From an uncultured Treponema sp. (GTDB lineage Bacteria > Spirochaetota > Spirochaetia > Treponematales > Treponemataceae), in assembly GCA_947165895.1 (NCBI GenBank), contig CAMVCB010000003.1, forward strand, positions 62,001 through 126,000: a stretch of 64,000 nt of DNA, written 5' to 3'. Within the stretch, counting starts at the first letter, position 1. Each line of letters begins with the position of its first letter. Below are positions 42,914 to 51,811 of this stretch, piece by piece. Below the pieces are notes generated by a model. The model was not told the DNA's origin. It was given only the letters and a program-made list of their open reading frames with translations, and made no database searches. A program made the translations under genes and the position numbers.

Positions 42914-44386
42914 TTACAATTCCTTTGCGTCTACAAGACAGGGAATCGTAAAAGAAACATTTGTGCCCTTCATTTTTTCGCTGGAAATATTCAATCCGCA
43001 GGCTTTATCATTATAATACAGAATCAGTCTTTTATTAACATTATATAGCCCGTAAACTGAGGCTAGATTTTTTCCGTCCTTTTTATCAAGCTCCTTACGA
43101 ACCTGCTCCAGCCTTTCCTCAGTAAAACCCGCTCCGTCATCAATTACACAGATTTTAATTAAGTTATGACTTTCATCAGCAAACTGGGCAGTTACATTGA
43201 TATGCCCCCTGCCCCGCTTATTTTTAATTCCATGATAAATAGCATTTTCTATAAGCGGCTGAAGGCTGAGCTTCAAAATCATAAAATTATTTATGCGTTC
43301 ATCAACAAAAAACTCGTAATTCAAAATATCGCCGTAGCGAACCTTCTGAATAGTAAGATAATTTTTTACGTGCTCAATCTCCTGCTCAATTGTAATCCAG
43401 TCATGGCCCCGGCTGAGAGAAATGCGCATAAAGTTTGAAAAAGCCCTGGTAATTTCAATTACTTCATCAGTTTTCTTTGCTTCGGCAAGCCAGATTATAG
43501 TATCAAAGGTATTGTAAAGAAAGTGAGGAGTAATCTGAGCCTGAAGCTTTGCCATTTCCTCCTTCTGCAGATTGATTGACTCTTCAATATTCTGCTTCAT
43601 AAGGCGGTCAATCTGCAGGGCCATAGAGTTGAGGTTTTCTACCAGATGCGAAAATTCCATAATTTCCGGGGTCGAAATCTGAGCCTTGAGGTTTCCCGCT
43701 GCAAGCTCAGTAGAAAATTTTTCCATTTTTGTAATCGGAATCCTGATTTTTTTTGACAGGGTTTTAAAATTGGCAATTATCAAAAGTCCGACCATCAGAA
43801 TAATCAAAACCTGAATCAAAAAGAGAAAATAAGATGAGTTCTGAATATTATTATTTGCAATTTCCGCCGATTCAATTTCTGAGACAATAAAATCCCGCAT
43901 AATCTGGGCAAAAAGATTGGAAATGCTTCTGATTTCATCAAGCAGACTTTCACTTTGATCAACACCCGCATCCTGCTCAATCTGCCTTTCCAGCATTATG
44001 ATATTACGGTTCATTGTCTGATAAGTACGGTAAGCCAGCTGAAGATTTTTCTTTACCTTTTCGCTGTCACTTTCAGACATCATTTCATTCAAGCCCTGCT
44101 CAAGACCGTAAAGCATAGAATGATGACTGCCTTCCCTCACATTTTTACGCCCCGAAACAATATCCCAGAGCTCATCGGGAATATCTTCACTTCCAACCTT
44201 AAGAATGGAATTTGCCTTTCCTACATTTTTGATGATTTTGTCGTAACGGGCACGGTTATACTGCCAGATAGACATGGAATAAATGGTAGGAATTATCATA
44301 ATCAGGATAATAAGAAAATAAGAAACAGCAATATACTGGTAAATACTGTTTTTTTGAAAGAGCTTTCGGATTTTTTTGAAAAACAT
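42914..44386 (-). CDS. Sensor histidine kinase (YesM/LytS-like, HPK7)
   Basis: Inner-membrane kinase of 490 residues. Transmembrane helices near 17-37 and 185-205 bracket an extracytoplasmic helical sensor, followed by a HAMP linker (about 205-260). The phospho-acceptor His is in AQITPHFLYNTFDTI near residue 290, and the ATPase domain carries LQPLIENAIYHGI (N box) and IDDGAGF (G1). The ATG follows the binding-lipoprotein stop by one base (TAAAATG). The extracytoplasmic part probably docks on that lipoprotein rather than binding sugar itself. Confidence 0.93.
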   Translation of the reverse strand: MFFKKIRKLFQKNSIYQYIAVSYFLIILIMIIPTIYSMSIWQYNRARYDKIIKNVGKANSILKVGSEDIPDELWDIVSGRKNVREGSHHSMLYGLEQGLNEMMSESDSEKVKKNLQLAYRTYQTMNRNIIMLERQIEQDAGVDQSESLLDEIRSISNLFAQIMRDFIVSEIESAEIANNNIQNSSYFLFLIQVLIILMVGLLIIANFKTLSKKIRIPITKMEKFSTELAAGNLKAQISTPEIMEFSHLVENLNSMALQIDRLMKQNIEESINLQKEEMAKLQAQITPHFLYNTFDTIIWLAEAKKTDEVIEITRAFSNFMRISLSRGHDWITIEQEIEHVKNYLTIQKVRYGDILNYEFFVDERINNFMILKLSLQPLIENAIYHGIKNKRGRGHINVTAQFADESHNLIKICVIDDGAGFTEERLEQVRKELDKKDGKNLASVYGLYNVNKRLILYYNDKACGLNISSEKMKGTNVSFTIPCLVDAKEL

Positions 44387-44387
44387 T

Positions 44388-45413
44388 TTAGAAACCTTTA
44401 CCTTCTAAAGCTTCCGGTGAATCAAATTCTGAAAAAACTTTTTCATTTACGTAGGTTACGCGGGGGATTTCAGCGCCGGCGGCAAGTTTTTTAACCAGAT
44501 AGCAAAGCGAAGGTCCAAGATTAGGATTACACTCAACTACACAGTTAATAATTCCGTCTTTTATTCCTGCAACCGCCCTTTTTTCACCGTCAAAAGAAAT
44601 AATTGTATAGTTACGGGGATTGATATTAAATTCTTCCATTGCTTCAAGGATTCCCCAGGTCATAGCATCATTATGAGAAAAAATAATATCAACTTTATTC
44701 TGCCCGATAGTAAGTCCGTCATTGTAGGTTATGATTTTATTTGTGATTTCACGGGCCCGGGACTTCATAAAATCCCCGTTTTCTGAATGAATTATCCTGA
44801 ATTTAGGGTGTAAATTCATCACCGTTCTGAAGCCGGATGCCCTTTCATAAGCTGCCGAAGAATTTTCCGTACCGGCCATCTCAAGAATATTCAGCGGCCC
44901 CGGATGATTTTTAAACTTTTTCAAAAGAAAATAAGCAGCCCGCCGGCCCTCTTCATTAGTATCCTCACCAATCAGGCCTGCATAAAGACTGGGATCCGAA
45001 GTCTGAATATTTCTGTCAACAACTATAACAGGGATTCCGGCATCCTTAGCTTCCCTGAGAACATTATCCCAGCCGGTTTCTACAATTGGAACAAAAGCAA
45101 TTACATCAACCTGGTAAATTATAAAAGAATGAATGGCCTGCAGCTGATTTTCCTGCTTCTGCTGGGCATTATCATAAAGAATCTGGATTCCTTCCGCCTC
45201 TGCCGCTTCCAGAATTGATTCAGTATTGCGGATTCTCCATTCGCTTTCTGCACCAATCTGCGAAAATCCCAGAAGTATTTTATTTGATGAAGCTGTTTCT
45301 GTTACCACAGCTGACTTCTTCTGACATGAAAGAGCAGCTGCACAAAGAAAAAGTAAAAAAAAGACTTTTTGGGCTTTATAAAACTTATTGAAATTGCGTG
45401 TTCGACCACTCAT
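44388..45413 (-). CDS. YtfQ-like sugar-binding lipoprotein (sensor component)
   Basis: Periplasmic-binding-protein fold of 341 residues with a lipoprotein signal (VFFLLFLCAAALSC). It is clearly a paralogue of the transporter's YtfQ at 51.8 kb: compare GFSQIGAESEWRIRNTES and NAQQKQENQLQAIHSFI with the YtfQ counterparts. Lacking its own permease and coupled to the kinase by TAAAATG, it most likely presents ligand to the kinase, as XylFII does for LytS. TATAAT (45420-45425, minus) ends 6 nt before the ATG, with no ribosome site. Confidence 0.88.
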   Translation of the reverse strand: MSGRTRNFNKFYKAQKVFFLLFLCAAALSCQKKSAVVTETASSNKILLGFSQIGAESEWRIRNTESILEAAEAEGIQILYDNAQQKQENQLQAIHSFIIYQVDVIAFVPIVETGWDNVLREAKDAGIPVIVVDRNIQTSDPSLYAGLIGEDTNEEGRRAAYFLLKKFKNHPGPLNILEMAGTENSSAAYERASGFRTVMNLHPKFRIIHSENGDFMKSRAREITNKIITYNDGLTIGQNKVDIIFSHNDAMTWGILEAMEEFNINPRNYTIISFDGEKRAVAGIKDGIINCVVECNPNLGPSLCYLVKKLAAGAEIPRVTYVNEKVFSEFDSPEALEGKGF

Positions 45414-45419
45414 ATTTTA

Positions 45420-45425
45420 ATTATA
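45420..45425 (-). promoter_or_regulatory. -10 box abutting the sensor lipoprotein start
   Basis: TATAAT on the minus strand, 6 nt before the ATG and no Shine-Dalgarno. It probably drives the whole sensor operon. Confidence 0.55.
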
Positions 45426-45495
45426 AACTAGTAAAGTAAAATGAGAAGATAAAACTTTGTTATGGATGAGAAAAATTTTAGAAAAAATTCATTTT

Positions 45496-46416
45496 CTAGG
45501 ACAGCAGGGCGATTTCTTCTTCTGTCAGGGGGCGGTATTCTCCAGCTTTCAGACTTCCATCCAGGGCAAGCCTGCCCATACTAAGCCTCTTCAAAAAGAC
45601 AACCCTGTTTCCAACCGCTGTAAACATTCTTTTTACCTGATGGTATTTTCCTTCCGTAATAGTAAGGATTGCAAAACGGGCAGGACGAAGAAGCCCTTCT
45701 ATCCCCCCTCCCTCTTGCCTGACTGCGTCCGCTCCTTTCACCGTCTCTGCTCCCGCGAAGCCGGCGTCGCGGCCGCCCTTACACTCTGCAAGGCTCTGGA
45801 CTCTCTGCAAAATGTCATCAAGGCTGGCATTTTCTAAAGCCGCCTTAATTTCCCCTTCCCCCGGAAAGCGCACCCGGGCGGGCTGGCAGGTAAAGCCCGG
45901 GTCGTTGTCATCAGGCCCTACTGCAATGCCTTCTTCAAAGCGGCGGGTCACATCAGCCTGCTCTTCCGGTGTAAATTCCCGCTCCAGCATTACAAAATAA
46001 GTTTTATCAATATGAGATTTTGGCGAAATAAGGCGGTGAGTAAGGGCGCCGTCAGTAGTAAATAGAAGAAGCCCTTCCGTATCCATGTCCAGGCGGCCCA
46101 CCAGATGCAGCTTTTCCTGCAGATAAGGAGTGCGGTATTCCGGCGCAAGCAGGTCAAACACAGTCTGATGCTCACCGTCCTTACTGGCACTGACTGTATG
46201 GGCAATCTTATTCATCATAAGATAAACTTCGCGCTGAAAGCTTACCCTTTCGCCGTCAAGGCTCAGTTCATCCGAATCCGGGTCAATTCCCAGGCTGGGG
46301 TCATAAATGCGCTTACCGTTTAAAAGCACCTCTGCCGAGCGCAAAAGGCGTTTTATATCCTTACGGGAACCAAAGCCCTGATGAGAAAGAAGCTTGTCTA
46401 TACGTTCTTTTGGCAT
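45496..46416 (-). CDS. RsuA/RluB-family rRNA pseudouridine synthase
   Basis: Pseudouridine synthase of 306 residues. It has an N-terminal S4 domain (RIDKLLSHQGFGSRKDIKRLL), the catalytic GRLDMDTEGLLLFTTDG (Asp nucleophile) near residue 105, and the C-terminal EGKYHQVKRMF. Small-subunit (RsuA) and large-subunit (RluB/RluE) targets cannot be separated by eye. It is about 60 residues longer than usual. An Ala/Gly-rich, low-complexity insertion occupies about 185-240, between PARVRF and the final motif. It lies 6 bp downstream of gltA. Confidence 0.88.
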   Translation of the reverse strand: MPKERIDKLLSHQGFGSRKDIKRLLRSAEVLLNGKRIYDPSLGIDPDSDELSLDGERVSFQREVYLMMNKIAHTVSASKDGEHQTVFDLLAPEYRTPYLQEKLHLVGRLDMDTEGLLLFTTDGALTHRLISPKSHIDKTYFVMLEREFTPEEQADVTRRFEEGIAVGPDDNDPGFTCQPARVRFPGEGEIKAALENASLDDILQRVQSLAECKGGRDAGFAGAETVKGADAVRQEGGGIEGLLRPARFAILTITEGKYHQVKRMFTAVGNRVVFLKRLSMGRLALDGSLKAGEYRPLTEEEIALLS

Positions 46417-46422
46417 GTAAAA

Positions 46423-47784
46423 CTAGCCGCGTTCTGCAATAGGCACAAAAGGACGCTCTTCTGAAACGTTCTTGTATGCAGGGCGGTAAATACGGCCGCC
46501 GCTTACAACTTCCTCAATGCGGTGAGCAGACCATCCGGCAATTCGCGAAATTGCAAAAATCGGAGTAAAGAGCTCGCGAGGAATATTGAGCATTGAATAT
46601 ACAAAACCAGAGTAAAGGTCAACGTTTGCGCAGACCTTTTTGTCTGAATGGTGAACGTCACAGATAATGCCGGGAGCCAGGCGTTCAATGATGTCGTAAA
46701 GACCGAACTCATCCATACAGCCCTTTTCTTTAGCAAGCTCCTTTGCCTTTGCCTTCAAAAGCTTTTCACGAGGATCGCTTACAGTATAAACGGCGTGTCC
46801 CATACCGTAAATCAAACCGCTGTGGTCAAAAGCATCTTTCTGAGCAATCTTTCTAAGGTAATCGCCAACTTCTTTTTCGCTGGACCAGTCTTTTACGTTT
46901 GCCTTGATTTCGTCCATCATCTCAACTACGCGGATGTTGGCTCCACCATGGCGGCTTCCTTTCAAGGAACCGATTGCTGCAGCCATTGAAGAATAAGTAT
47001 CTGTATCGGCAGAAGAAACAACGTGAACTGTCAAAGAAGAGTTGTTACCACCACCGTGCTCTGCGTGAATGATAAGGGCAAGGTCGAGTACCTTAGCTTC
47101 GAGCGGACTGAATTCCTTGTTCGAGCGGATAAGGCGGAGGAAGTTTTCTGCGGTAGAAAGCTCAGGCTTTGGATTGTGAATATACATACTTTCACCGTCA
47201 TAATAGCGGCGCTTTGCCTGGTAACCGTAAGCGGCAAAAGTAGAAAAGCGTGCAATCAGCTGAACGCTCTGCTTGATGATGTTTCCAAGGCTGCGGTTTT
47301 CAGGATCCTCATCGTAGGAATAGCTTGCAAGTACACAACGGGCCATCTTATTCATGATATCCTTAGAAGGCGCCTTCATAATCATGTCTTCTGTAAAACT
47401 TGGAGGAAGGTTTCGGATTTCTCCAATGTAGTTTGCAAAGCGGTCAAGCTGCTGCTGGTTTGGAAGCTCTCCAAAAAGCAGAAGATAAGCGCACTGCTCA
47501 TATCCAAACTGATGATTTTTTTCTGCATCAGCAATCAAATCTTCAACATTGTAACCGCGGTAAATAAGGCGGCCGGGAACAGCAACCTTTTCTCCATCAT
47601 GAATTTCATAACCGACTACATCACCAATTCTTGTAAGACCAACAAGAACACCAGTGCCGTTAGCGTTACGGAGGCCGCGTTTGACATCAAATTTTGAATA
47701 CAAATCAGGATTAATCGGGTCATTATGAACCGCAAGGCTTTCAAACTTCTTAAGGATTTCAGATTCGTCTTTGTAATCAATCAT
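46423..47784 (-). CDS. gltA: Citrate synthase
   Basis: Condenses oxaloacetate and acetyl-CoA. The 453-residue protein holds EHGGGNNSSLTVHVVSSADTD near residue 235 and IYGMGHAVYTVSDPRE near 315, the His-containing active-site stretches, plus GSRHGGANI. In treponemes without a full TCA cycle its use is probably glutamate precursor supply; that is inference. The upstream region has a good promoter overlapped by a perfect palindrome. rsuA-like follows and is probably co-transcribed. Confidence 0.95.
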   Translation of the reverse strand: MIDYKDESEILKKFESLAVHNDPINPDLYSKFDVKRGLRNANGTGVLVGLTRIGDVVGYEIHDGEKVAVPGRLIYRGYNVEDLIADAEKNHQFGYEQCAYLLLFGELPNQQQLDRFANYIGEIRNLPPSFTEDMIMKAPSKDIMNKMARCVLASYSYDEDPENRSLGNIIKQSVQLIARFSTFAAYGYQAKRRYYDGESMYIHNPKPELSTAENFLRLIRSNKEFSPLEAKVLDLALIIHAEHGGGNNSSLTVHVVSSADTDTYSSMAAAIGSLKGSRHGGANIRVVEMMDEIKANVKDWSSEKEVGDYLRKIAQKDAFDHSGLIYGMGHAVYTVSDPREKLLKAKAKELAKEKGCMDEFGLYDIIERLAPGIICDVHHSDKKVCANVDLYSGFVYSMLNIPRELFTPIFAISRIAGWSAHRIEEVVSGGRIYRPAYKNVSEERPFVPIAERG

Positions 47785-47836
47785 AATAACGCCCCCATCA
47801 GCTTTTTTGCTTTTCGATTTTTTTGAAATCTAATGA

Positions 47837-47865
47837 TTTATACATTAATTTGCATAAATATGCAA
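47837..47865 (-). promoter_or_regulatory. gltA promoter overlapped by a palindromic operator
   Basis: On minus: TTGCAT (47865-47860), a 17-bp spacer and TATAAA (47842-47837). The -35 lies inside the perfect 16-bp palindrome TTGCATAAATATGCAA (47850-47865), a plausible repressor site. Confidence 0.7.
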
Positions 47866-47958
47866 CTTTCTCAAATCAAAATTACATAATTATACGAATT
47901 TAAGTCCAGAAATTCAATAAAATTTAAGAAATTTAAGTCATAGTAAAAGAGTCTTGTT

Positions 47959-47997
47959 AAAAAAGACAGGCAGCCGGTAAAAACTTTACCAGCTGCC
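47959..47997 (-). terminator. Terminator of the ytf transporter operon
   Basis: GGCAGCCGGTAAA (47969-47981) pairs with TTTACCAGCTGCC (47985-47997) with one mismatch. On minus the stem is followed by TGTCTTTTTT. It lies about 50 bp after yjfF. Confidence 0.9.
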
Positions 47998-48019
47998 CGG
48001 GAAGGAGTATTTTATGTGT

Positions 48020-48041
48020 GGGGGGGGTGCGCATCCCCCCC
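48020..48041 (-). other. G-run/C-run hairpin directly after yjfF
   Basis: Eight G (48020-48027), TGCGCAT, then seven C (48035-48041) form a very stable hairpin 7 bp beyond the yjfF stop, before the true terminator. It may block 3' exonucleases. Such runs are also slippage-prone. Confidence 0.6.
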
Positions 48042-48048
48042 GCTTTGC

Positions 48049-49092
48049 TTATTTATTTCTGTTCTTTACGATTACAAACACGCTCTGCAATACGATGAAG
48101 AAACAAAGGATTGCAGAAAGAACGATTCTTGCCCACCATGAAGAAAGTGTTCCCTGGAAGCGGATCAAACTTTCGATTGTTGCCTTAATCAGAACACCAA
48201 AGAAAGTTCCCACTACAGTGCCAACACCACCGGTCAGCATTGTTCCACCTATGACGGCGGACGAAATCGCTTCCATTTCAAATCCTCGCGCCTGCTCAAC
48301 AAAGCCCGAAGTTGTGTTCAGACAGAATACAAGACCACCGAGGGAAGCAAGGAAGCCTTCCAGCATGTAAGCCATGAACTTTGTCTTTTTAACGTTGATA
48401 CCCATCAGGAGGGCAGACTGCTCGTTTCCACCAATAGCAAAGAGATTTCGTCCGAAGCGGGTATATTTAAGCATCCACCAGATGATTACAACAGTAATCA
48501 GGGCGATGATTACACTCGGGTGAACAAAAGGGAACATAAGAACACCGCGTTTGTTGTGATATGGCGCAAACAATACACGAATATCTTTATTTGCAAGACC
48601 CAGGAAGAACTTACTCTTTGTAATTGCAATCTGCTGTGAGCTGATAATGGCAGTCAAACCGCGGCAGAAGAAGAGCCCCGCAAGTGTGATTACGAAAGGC
48701 TGCAGTTCCATGTAGGAAATAAGCCAGCCCTGGAAGGCACCAAAAATCACGCCAAAAGCAAGAACAATCAGAATTGCAATTCCTGCCGGCATTCCCATTT
48801 TTTCCATATAGAAAGCCAGAATCATACAATCCAGACCAACTACAGAACCTACGGAAATATCAATACCACCGGTAATCATTACGACAGTCATACCTGCCGC
48901 AACAATCAAAAGACCTGCGTTATCAATCAGCATATTAAGGAAAGTCTGCATTTTTCCAAATCCCTGATCATGGAAAACAACAAGACCAATAATATACATA
49001 AGGGCAAACAAGCCAACTGTAACCATCAGAAGGAAGTTGCTGGAATCAATCTTTTTCTTTTGTTTACTAAGTAAACTTCTAACACTCAACAT
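48049..49092 (-). CDS. yjfF: Sugar ABC transporter permease (YjfF-like)
   Basis: Inner-membrane permease of 347 residues of the BPD_transp_2 (RbsC-like) family with about nine helices. Characteristic segments: ITGGIDISVGSVVGL near residue 75, GNEQSALLMGINVKKTKF near 220 and GGTMLTGGVGTVVGTFFG near 285. It pairs with YtfT to form the channel. GGGAGG precedes the ATG, 11 bp after ytfT. The E. coli equivalents carry galactofuranose. Confidence 0.88.
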   Translation of the reverse strand: MLSVRSLLSKQKKKIDSSNFLLMVTVGLFALMYIIGLVVFHDQGFGKMQTFLNMLIDNAGLLIVAAGMTVVMITGGIDISVGSVVGLDCMILAFYMEKMGMPAGIAILIVLAFGVIFGAFQGWLISYMELQPFVITLAGLFFCRGLTAIISSQQIAITKSKFFLGLANKDIRVLFAPYHNKRGVLMFPFVHPSVIIALITVVIIWWMLKYTRFGRNLFAIGGNEQSALLMGINVKKTKFMAYMLEGFLASLGGLVFCLNTTSGFVEQARGFEMEAISSAVIGGTMLTGGVGTVVGTFFGVLIKATIESLIRFQGTLSSWWARIVLSAILCFFIVLQSVFVIVKNRNK

Positions 49093-49103
49093 CTTTATCC
49101 TCC

Positions 49104-50192
49104 CTATCTAGCAGCAACTGTTGCAAGAGCAGAATTTGCACGGTTAAGCTTTCTCTGTGCAATCCATTTTTTGAATGCAGGAGACTGGAATACTACAATC
49201 AGAATTACGACTACAGCCTTGTAAACCGGCAGCTGATCAGCACTAACACCAACGGCATACAAACTTGTTGTAAGAGCCTGAATTGTAATGGCACCGATTA
49301 CAGAACCTGCAAGGTTGAACTTACCGCCTCCAAGACTGTTTCCACCAAGGGCAACCGCCAGAATGGCATCAAGTTCCATATTCAATCCGATGTTGTTTGC
49401 ATCACATGAATAAATACGGCTTGAAGCAATAAGACCTGTCACACCTGAACAGAAGCCTGAGAATACGTAGCAGAAGAAAATTACCAGAACTGAGTTGATA
49501 CCAACAAGGCGTCCAGCCTTAGGGTTGATTCCGACAGTCTGAATGTAAGTGCTCATTGCAGTTTTTGTTGTTACAAAATAAGTAATTGCAACAAAGGCAA
49601 TGGCAATAAAGATTGGAGTCGGTACAATACAGCCTGGAATAAATCCACCGATATATTTGTAAGATTCCATGCGGACATAAAGAATTACACCAGTTGCAAC
49701 ATCACCATTTTCCAGAACCTTAGAACTGATAAGCTGGGCAATACCGCGTCCTGCAGTGTACATAATCAAAGTTGCAACCATAGGCTGAATGTTCAGTCCC
49801 GCAACTAAGAAACCGTTTACGGCACCACACACTACACCAAGCACAAGTCCAAAGAAGATTGCCAGAGCCGGTGTCATGGCATATCCGTCATAGCTTGAAC
49901 CAAGCAGGCGGACAATCAGGGCAGCCGAAACTGCGGCAATTGTACCAACCGAAATATCAGTACCGCGCGAGCTGGCAGCAACAAAGGTCATACCAACCGC
50001 AAGAATGATAAGTTCACTTGAACGGTTCAAAATATCAATAAGGAAGCCGTAAAGAACTCCGTTATTAATAGAAATTTTAAAGAAGCCCGGAGTGATGATT
50101 GCGTTTACAAAGAGCATTACAATCAGAGCACAAATTGGCAGCATAAGCTGGCTTTTTCGAGCTTTATTCCAAAGTGCGTAAAAATTAGCCAT
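49104..50192 (-). CDS. ytfT: Sugar ABC transporter permease (YtfT-like)
   Basis: Second RbsC-type permease, 362 residues, with about nine hydrophobic helices. AASSRGTDISVGTIAA near residue 75 and ALGGNSLGGGKFNLAGSVIG near 280 are the family's conserved turns. The start at 50192 is used because GGAGG lies 8 nt upstream; it overlaps the end of ytfR by 8 bp. An upstream in-frame ATG (50216) lies ahead of the ribosome site. Confidence 0.88.
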   Translation of the reverse strand: MANFYALWNKARKSQLMLPICALIVMLFVNAIITPGFFKISINNGVLYGFLIDILNRSSELIILAVGMTFVAASSRGTDISVGTIAAVSAALIVRLLGSSYDGYAMTPALAIFFGLVLGVVCGAVNGFLVAGLNIQPMVATLIMYTAGRGIAQLISSKVLENGDVATGVILYVRMESYKYIGGFIPGCIVPTPIFIAIAFVAITYFVTTKTAMSTYIQTVGINPKAGRLVGINSVLVIFFCYVFSGFCSGVTGLIASSRIYSCDANNIGLNMELDAILAVALGGNSLGGGKFNLAGSVIGAITIQALTTSLYAVGVSADQLPVYKAVVVILIVVFQSPAFKKWIAQRKLNRANSALATVAAR

Positions 50193-51705
50193 TTGATTTT
50201 CCTCCCGCAATTGCAACCATTACATCCTGCTGTGTAAGATTGTCATTCTTAAGTTCTCCTACCTTCTGTCCGTCGCGCATTACGCAGAGGCGGTTTACAG
50301 TACGGAGCATTTCATCAATTTCAGAAGAGATAAAGACAACTGTTAAGCCTTCTTTTGCAAGCTGAATTACAAGCTTCTGGATTTCAGTCTTTGTACCAAC
50401 GTCAATACCGCGGGTAGGTTCATCAAGAATCAGGAATTCAGGATTTGTAACAAGCCAGCGGCCGATAATTACCTTCTGCTGGTTACCACCCGAAAGAGCT
50501 TTAATCGGAGTTTCCATAGAAACTGTTTTTACATTCAGTGCCTTTACATATTTTTCTGTCAATTCAATCTGCTTGCTCATTGGAAGCTTTTTGAAAACAC
50601 CAGTTTTAGCCTGCAGGGCAATCATCATGTTTTCGCGGATTGAAAGGTCAGCAATAATGCTTTCAGCCTTGCGGTCTTCCGGCAGATAAGCCATGCCGCG
50701 TTTAATTGCATCAAGCGGGCTGTTTACACTAAGAGGCTTTCCGTTGAACTCAAGAGTTCCTGCATCAGGACGATCAGCACCATAAAGAGTTCGAACCAGC
50801 TCAGAACGGCCGGAACCAAGAAGACCTGTCAAACCGATAACTTCACCTTTTTTAATTGTAAGCTCAAAAGGTTTGATTGTACCCTTGTGGGTAAGGCCGA
50901 CAGCCTTCAAAATTACAGGAACATCATCTCTCTCTTCAATAGAGTTATCAGCGTGCAGGTTATCAAGCTCTGCAACTTCATGACCAAGCATGGCCTGTAC
51001 AAGCTCAAGTCTCGGAAGCTCAGCAACTGTGTACTGACCTTCAAGCTCACCGTTACGAAGAACAGTAATCTTATCGCAGACAGCGTAAACCTGCTCAAGG
51101 AAGTGGGTTACGAAGATAATGCCAACACCCTTAGCCTTGAGACGGTTCATAACCTTAAAAAGCTCATCAACTTCTTTATCATCAAGAGAAGATGTAGGTT
51201 CATCAAGAATCAAAACCTTACAGTTAAAATTGATAGCCCGGGCAATTGCAACCATCTGCTGAATGGCAACAGAATAATCACCCAGACTCTTTGTTACATC
51301 TATATCAACAAGACCAACTTCACTAAGAACTTTTTTGGCCTGTTCATTCATTAATTTCCAGTCAATTGCAAAATGTCTTTTTGGTTCGTGTCCTGCAAAA
51401 ATATTTTCCGCAACAGAAATATTCGGACACAGGTTAACTTCCTGATATACGGTACTGATTCCGTTTTTCTGTGATTCCTCTGGAGAATGGTTGTTTATTT
51501 CCTTACCCTCAAGAAAAACTTCTCCAGAATCTCTGGTGTAAATACCTGTAAGAACTTTAATCAATGTTGATTTTCCCGCACCGTTTTCACCCATCAAAGC
51601 ATGTATTTCACCCTTACAGAGAGTAAAATCAACATTTTGAAGAGCTTTTACGCCAGGAAATGTCATTGTAATGTTTTTCATTTGAAGTAAAACTTCATTT
51701 GCCAT
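50185..51705 (-). CDS. ytfR: Sugar ABC transporter ATP-binding protein (YtfR-like)
   Basis: Tandem ATPase of 506 residues energising uptake. The first cassette has ALMGENGAGKSTL, LGDYSVAIQQMVAIARA and VLILDEPTSSLD. The second has a degenerate P-loop, GLLGSGRSEL, with ALSGGNQQKVIIGRWL and FLILDEPTRGIDVG, the usual RbsA/MglA/YtfR pattern. The start at 51705 follows AGGGAAAAG; the longer frame to 51777 runs into the intergenic terminator hairpin. ytfT overlaps it. Confidence 0.92.
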   Translation of the reverse strand: MANEVLLQMKNITMTFPGVKALQNVDFTLCKGEIHALMGENGAGKSTLIKVLTGIYTRDSGEVFLEGKEINNHSPEESQKNGISTVYQEVNLCPNISVAENIFAGHEPKRHFAIDWKLMNEQAKKVLSEVGLVDIDVTKSLGDYSVAIQQMVAIARAINFNCKVLILDEPTSSLDDKEVDELFKVMNRLKAKGVGIIFVTHFLEQVYAVCDKITVLRNGELEGQYTVAELPRLELVQAMLGHEVAELDNLHADNSIEERDDVPVILKAVGLTHKGTIKPFELTIKKGEVIGLTGLLGSGRSELVRTLYGADRPDAGTLEFNGKPLSVNSPLDAIKRGMAYLPEDRKAESIIADLSIRENMMIALQAKTGVFKKLPMSKQIELTEKYVKALNVKTVSMETPIKALSGGNQQKVIIGRWLVTNPEFLILDEPTRGIDVGTKTEIQKLVIQLAKEGLTVVFISSEIDEMLRTVNRLCVMRDGQKVGELKNDNLTQQDVMVAIAGGKSNG

Positions 51706-51732
51706 TTTTCTTTTCCCTAAGTTTTTTTTCTT

Positions 51733-51785
51733 AAAAAAAAGGCTGGAGAGTGCAGGGTTATTTCTACCCCTGTGCAACTCCAGCC
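51733..51785 (-). terminator. Intra-operon terminator/attenuator between ytfQ and ytfR
   Basis: GGCTGGAG (51741-51748) pairs with CTCCAGCC (51778-51785), with inner TGCAGGG/CCCTGTGCA pairing. On minus the stem is followed by eight T (51740-51733). It sits between the binding protein and ATPase genes and would give excess binding protein and protect its mRNA 3' end. Confidence 0.9.
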
Positions 51786-51811
51786 TATCCAGCTAAATCA
51801 CTAACTTATAA

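Noticed and set aside
47023..47697. Plus-strand frame of 224 codons opposite gltA
   Set aside because: Shadow of the citrate synthase gene with unlikely composition.
48014..48370. Plus-strand frame of 118 codons with AAGGAG upstream, opposite yjfF
   Set aside because: Antisense to a well-supported permease gene, starts in a G-run hairpin and has no recognisable protein features.
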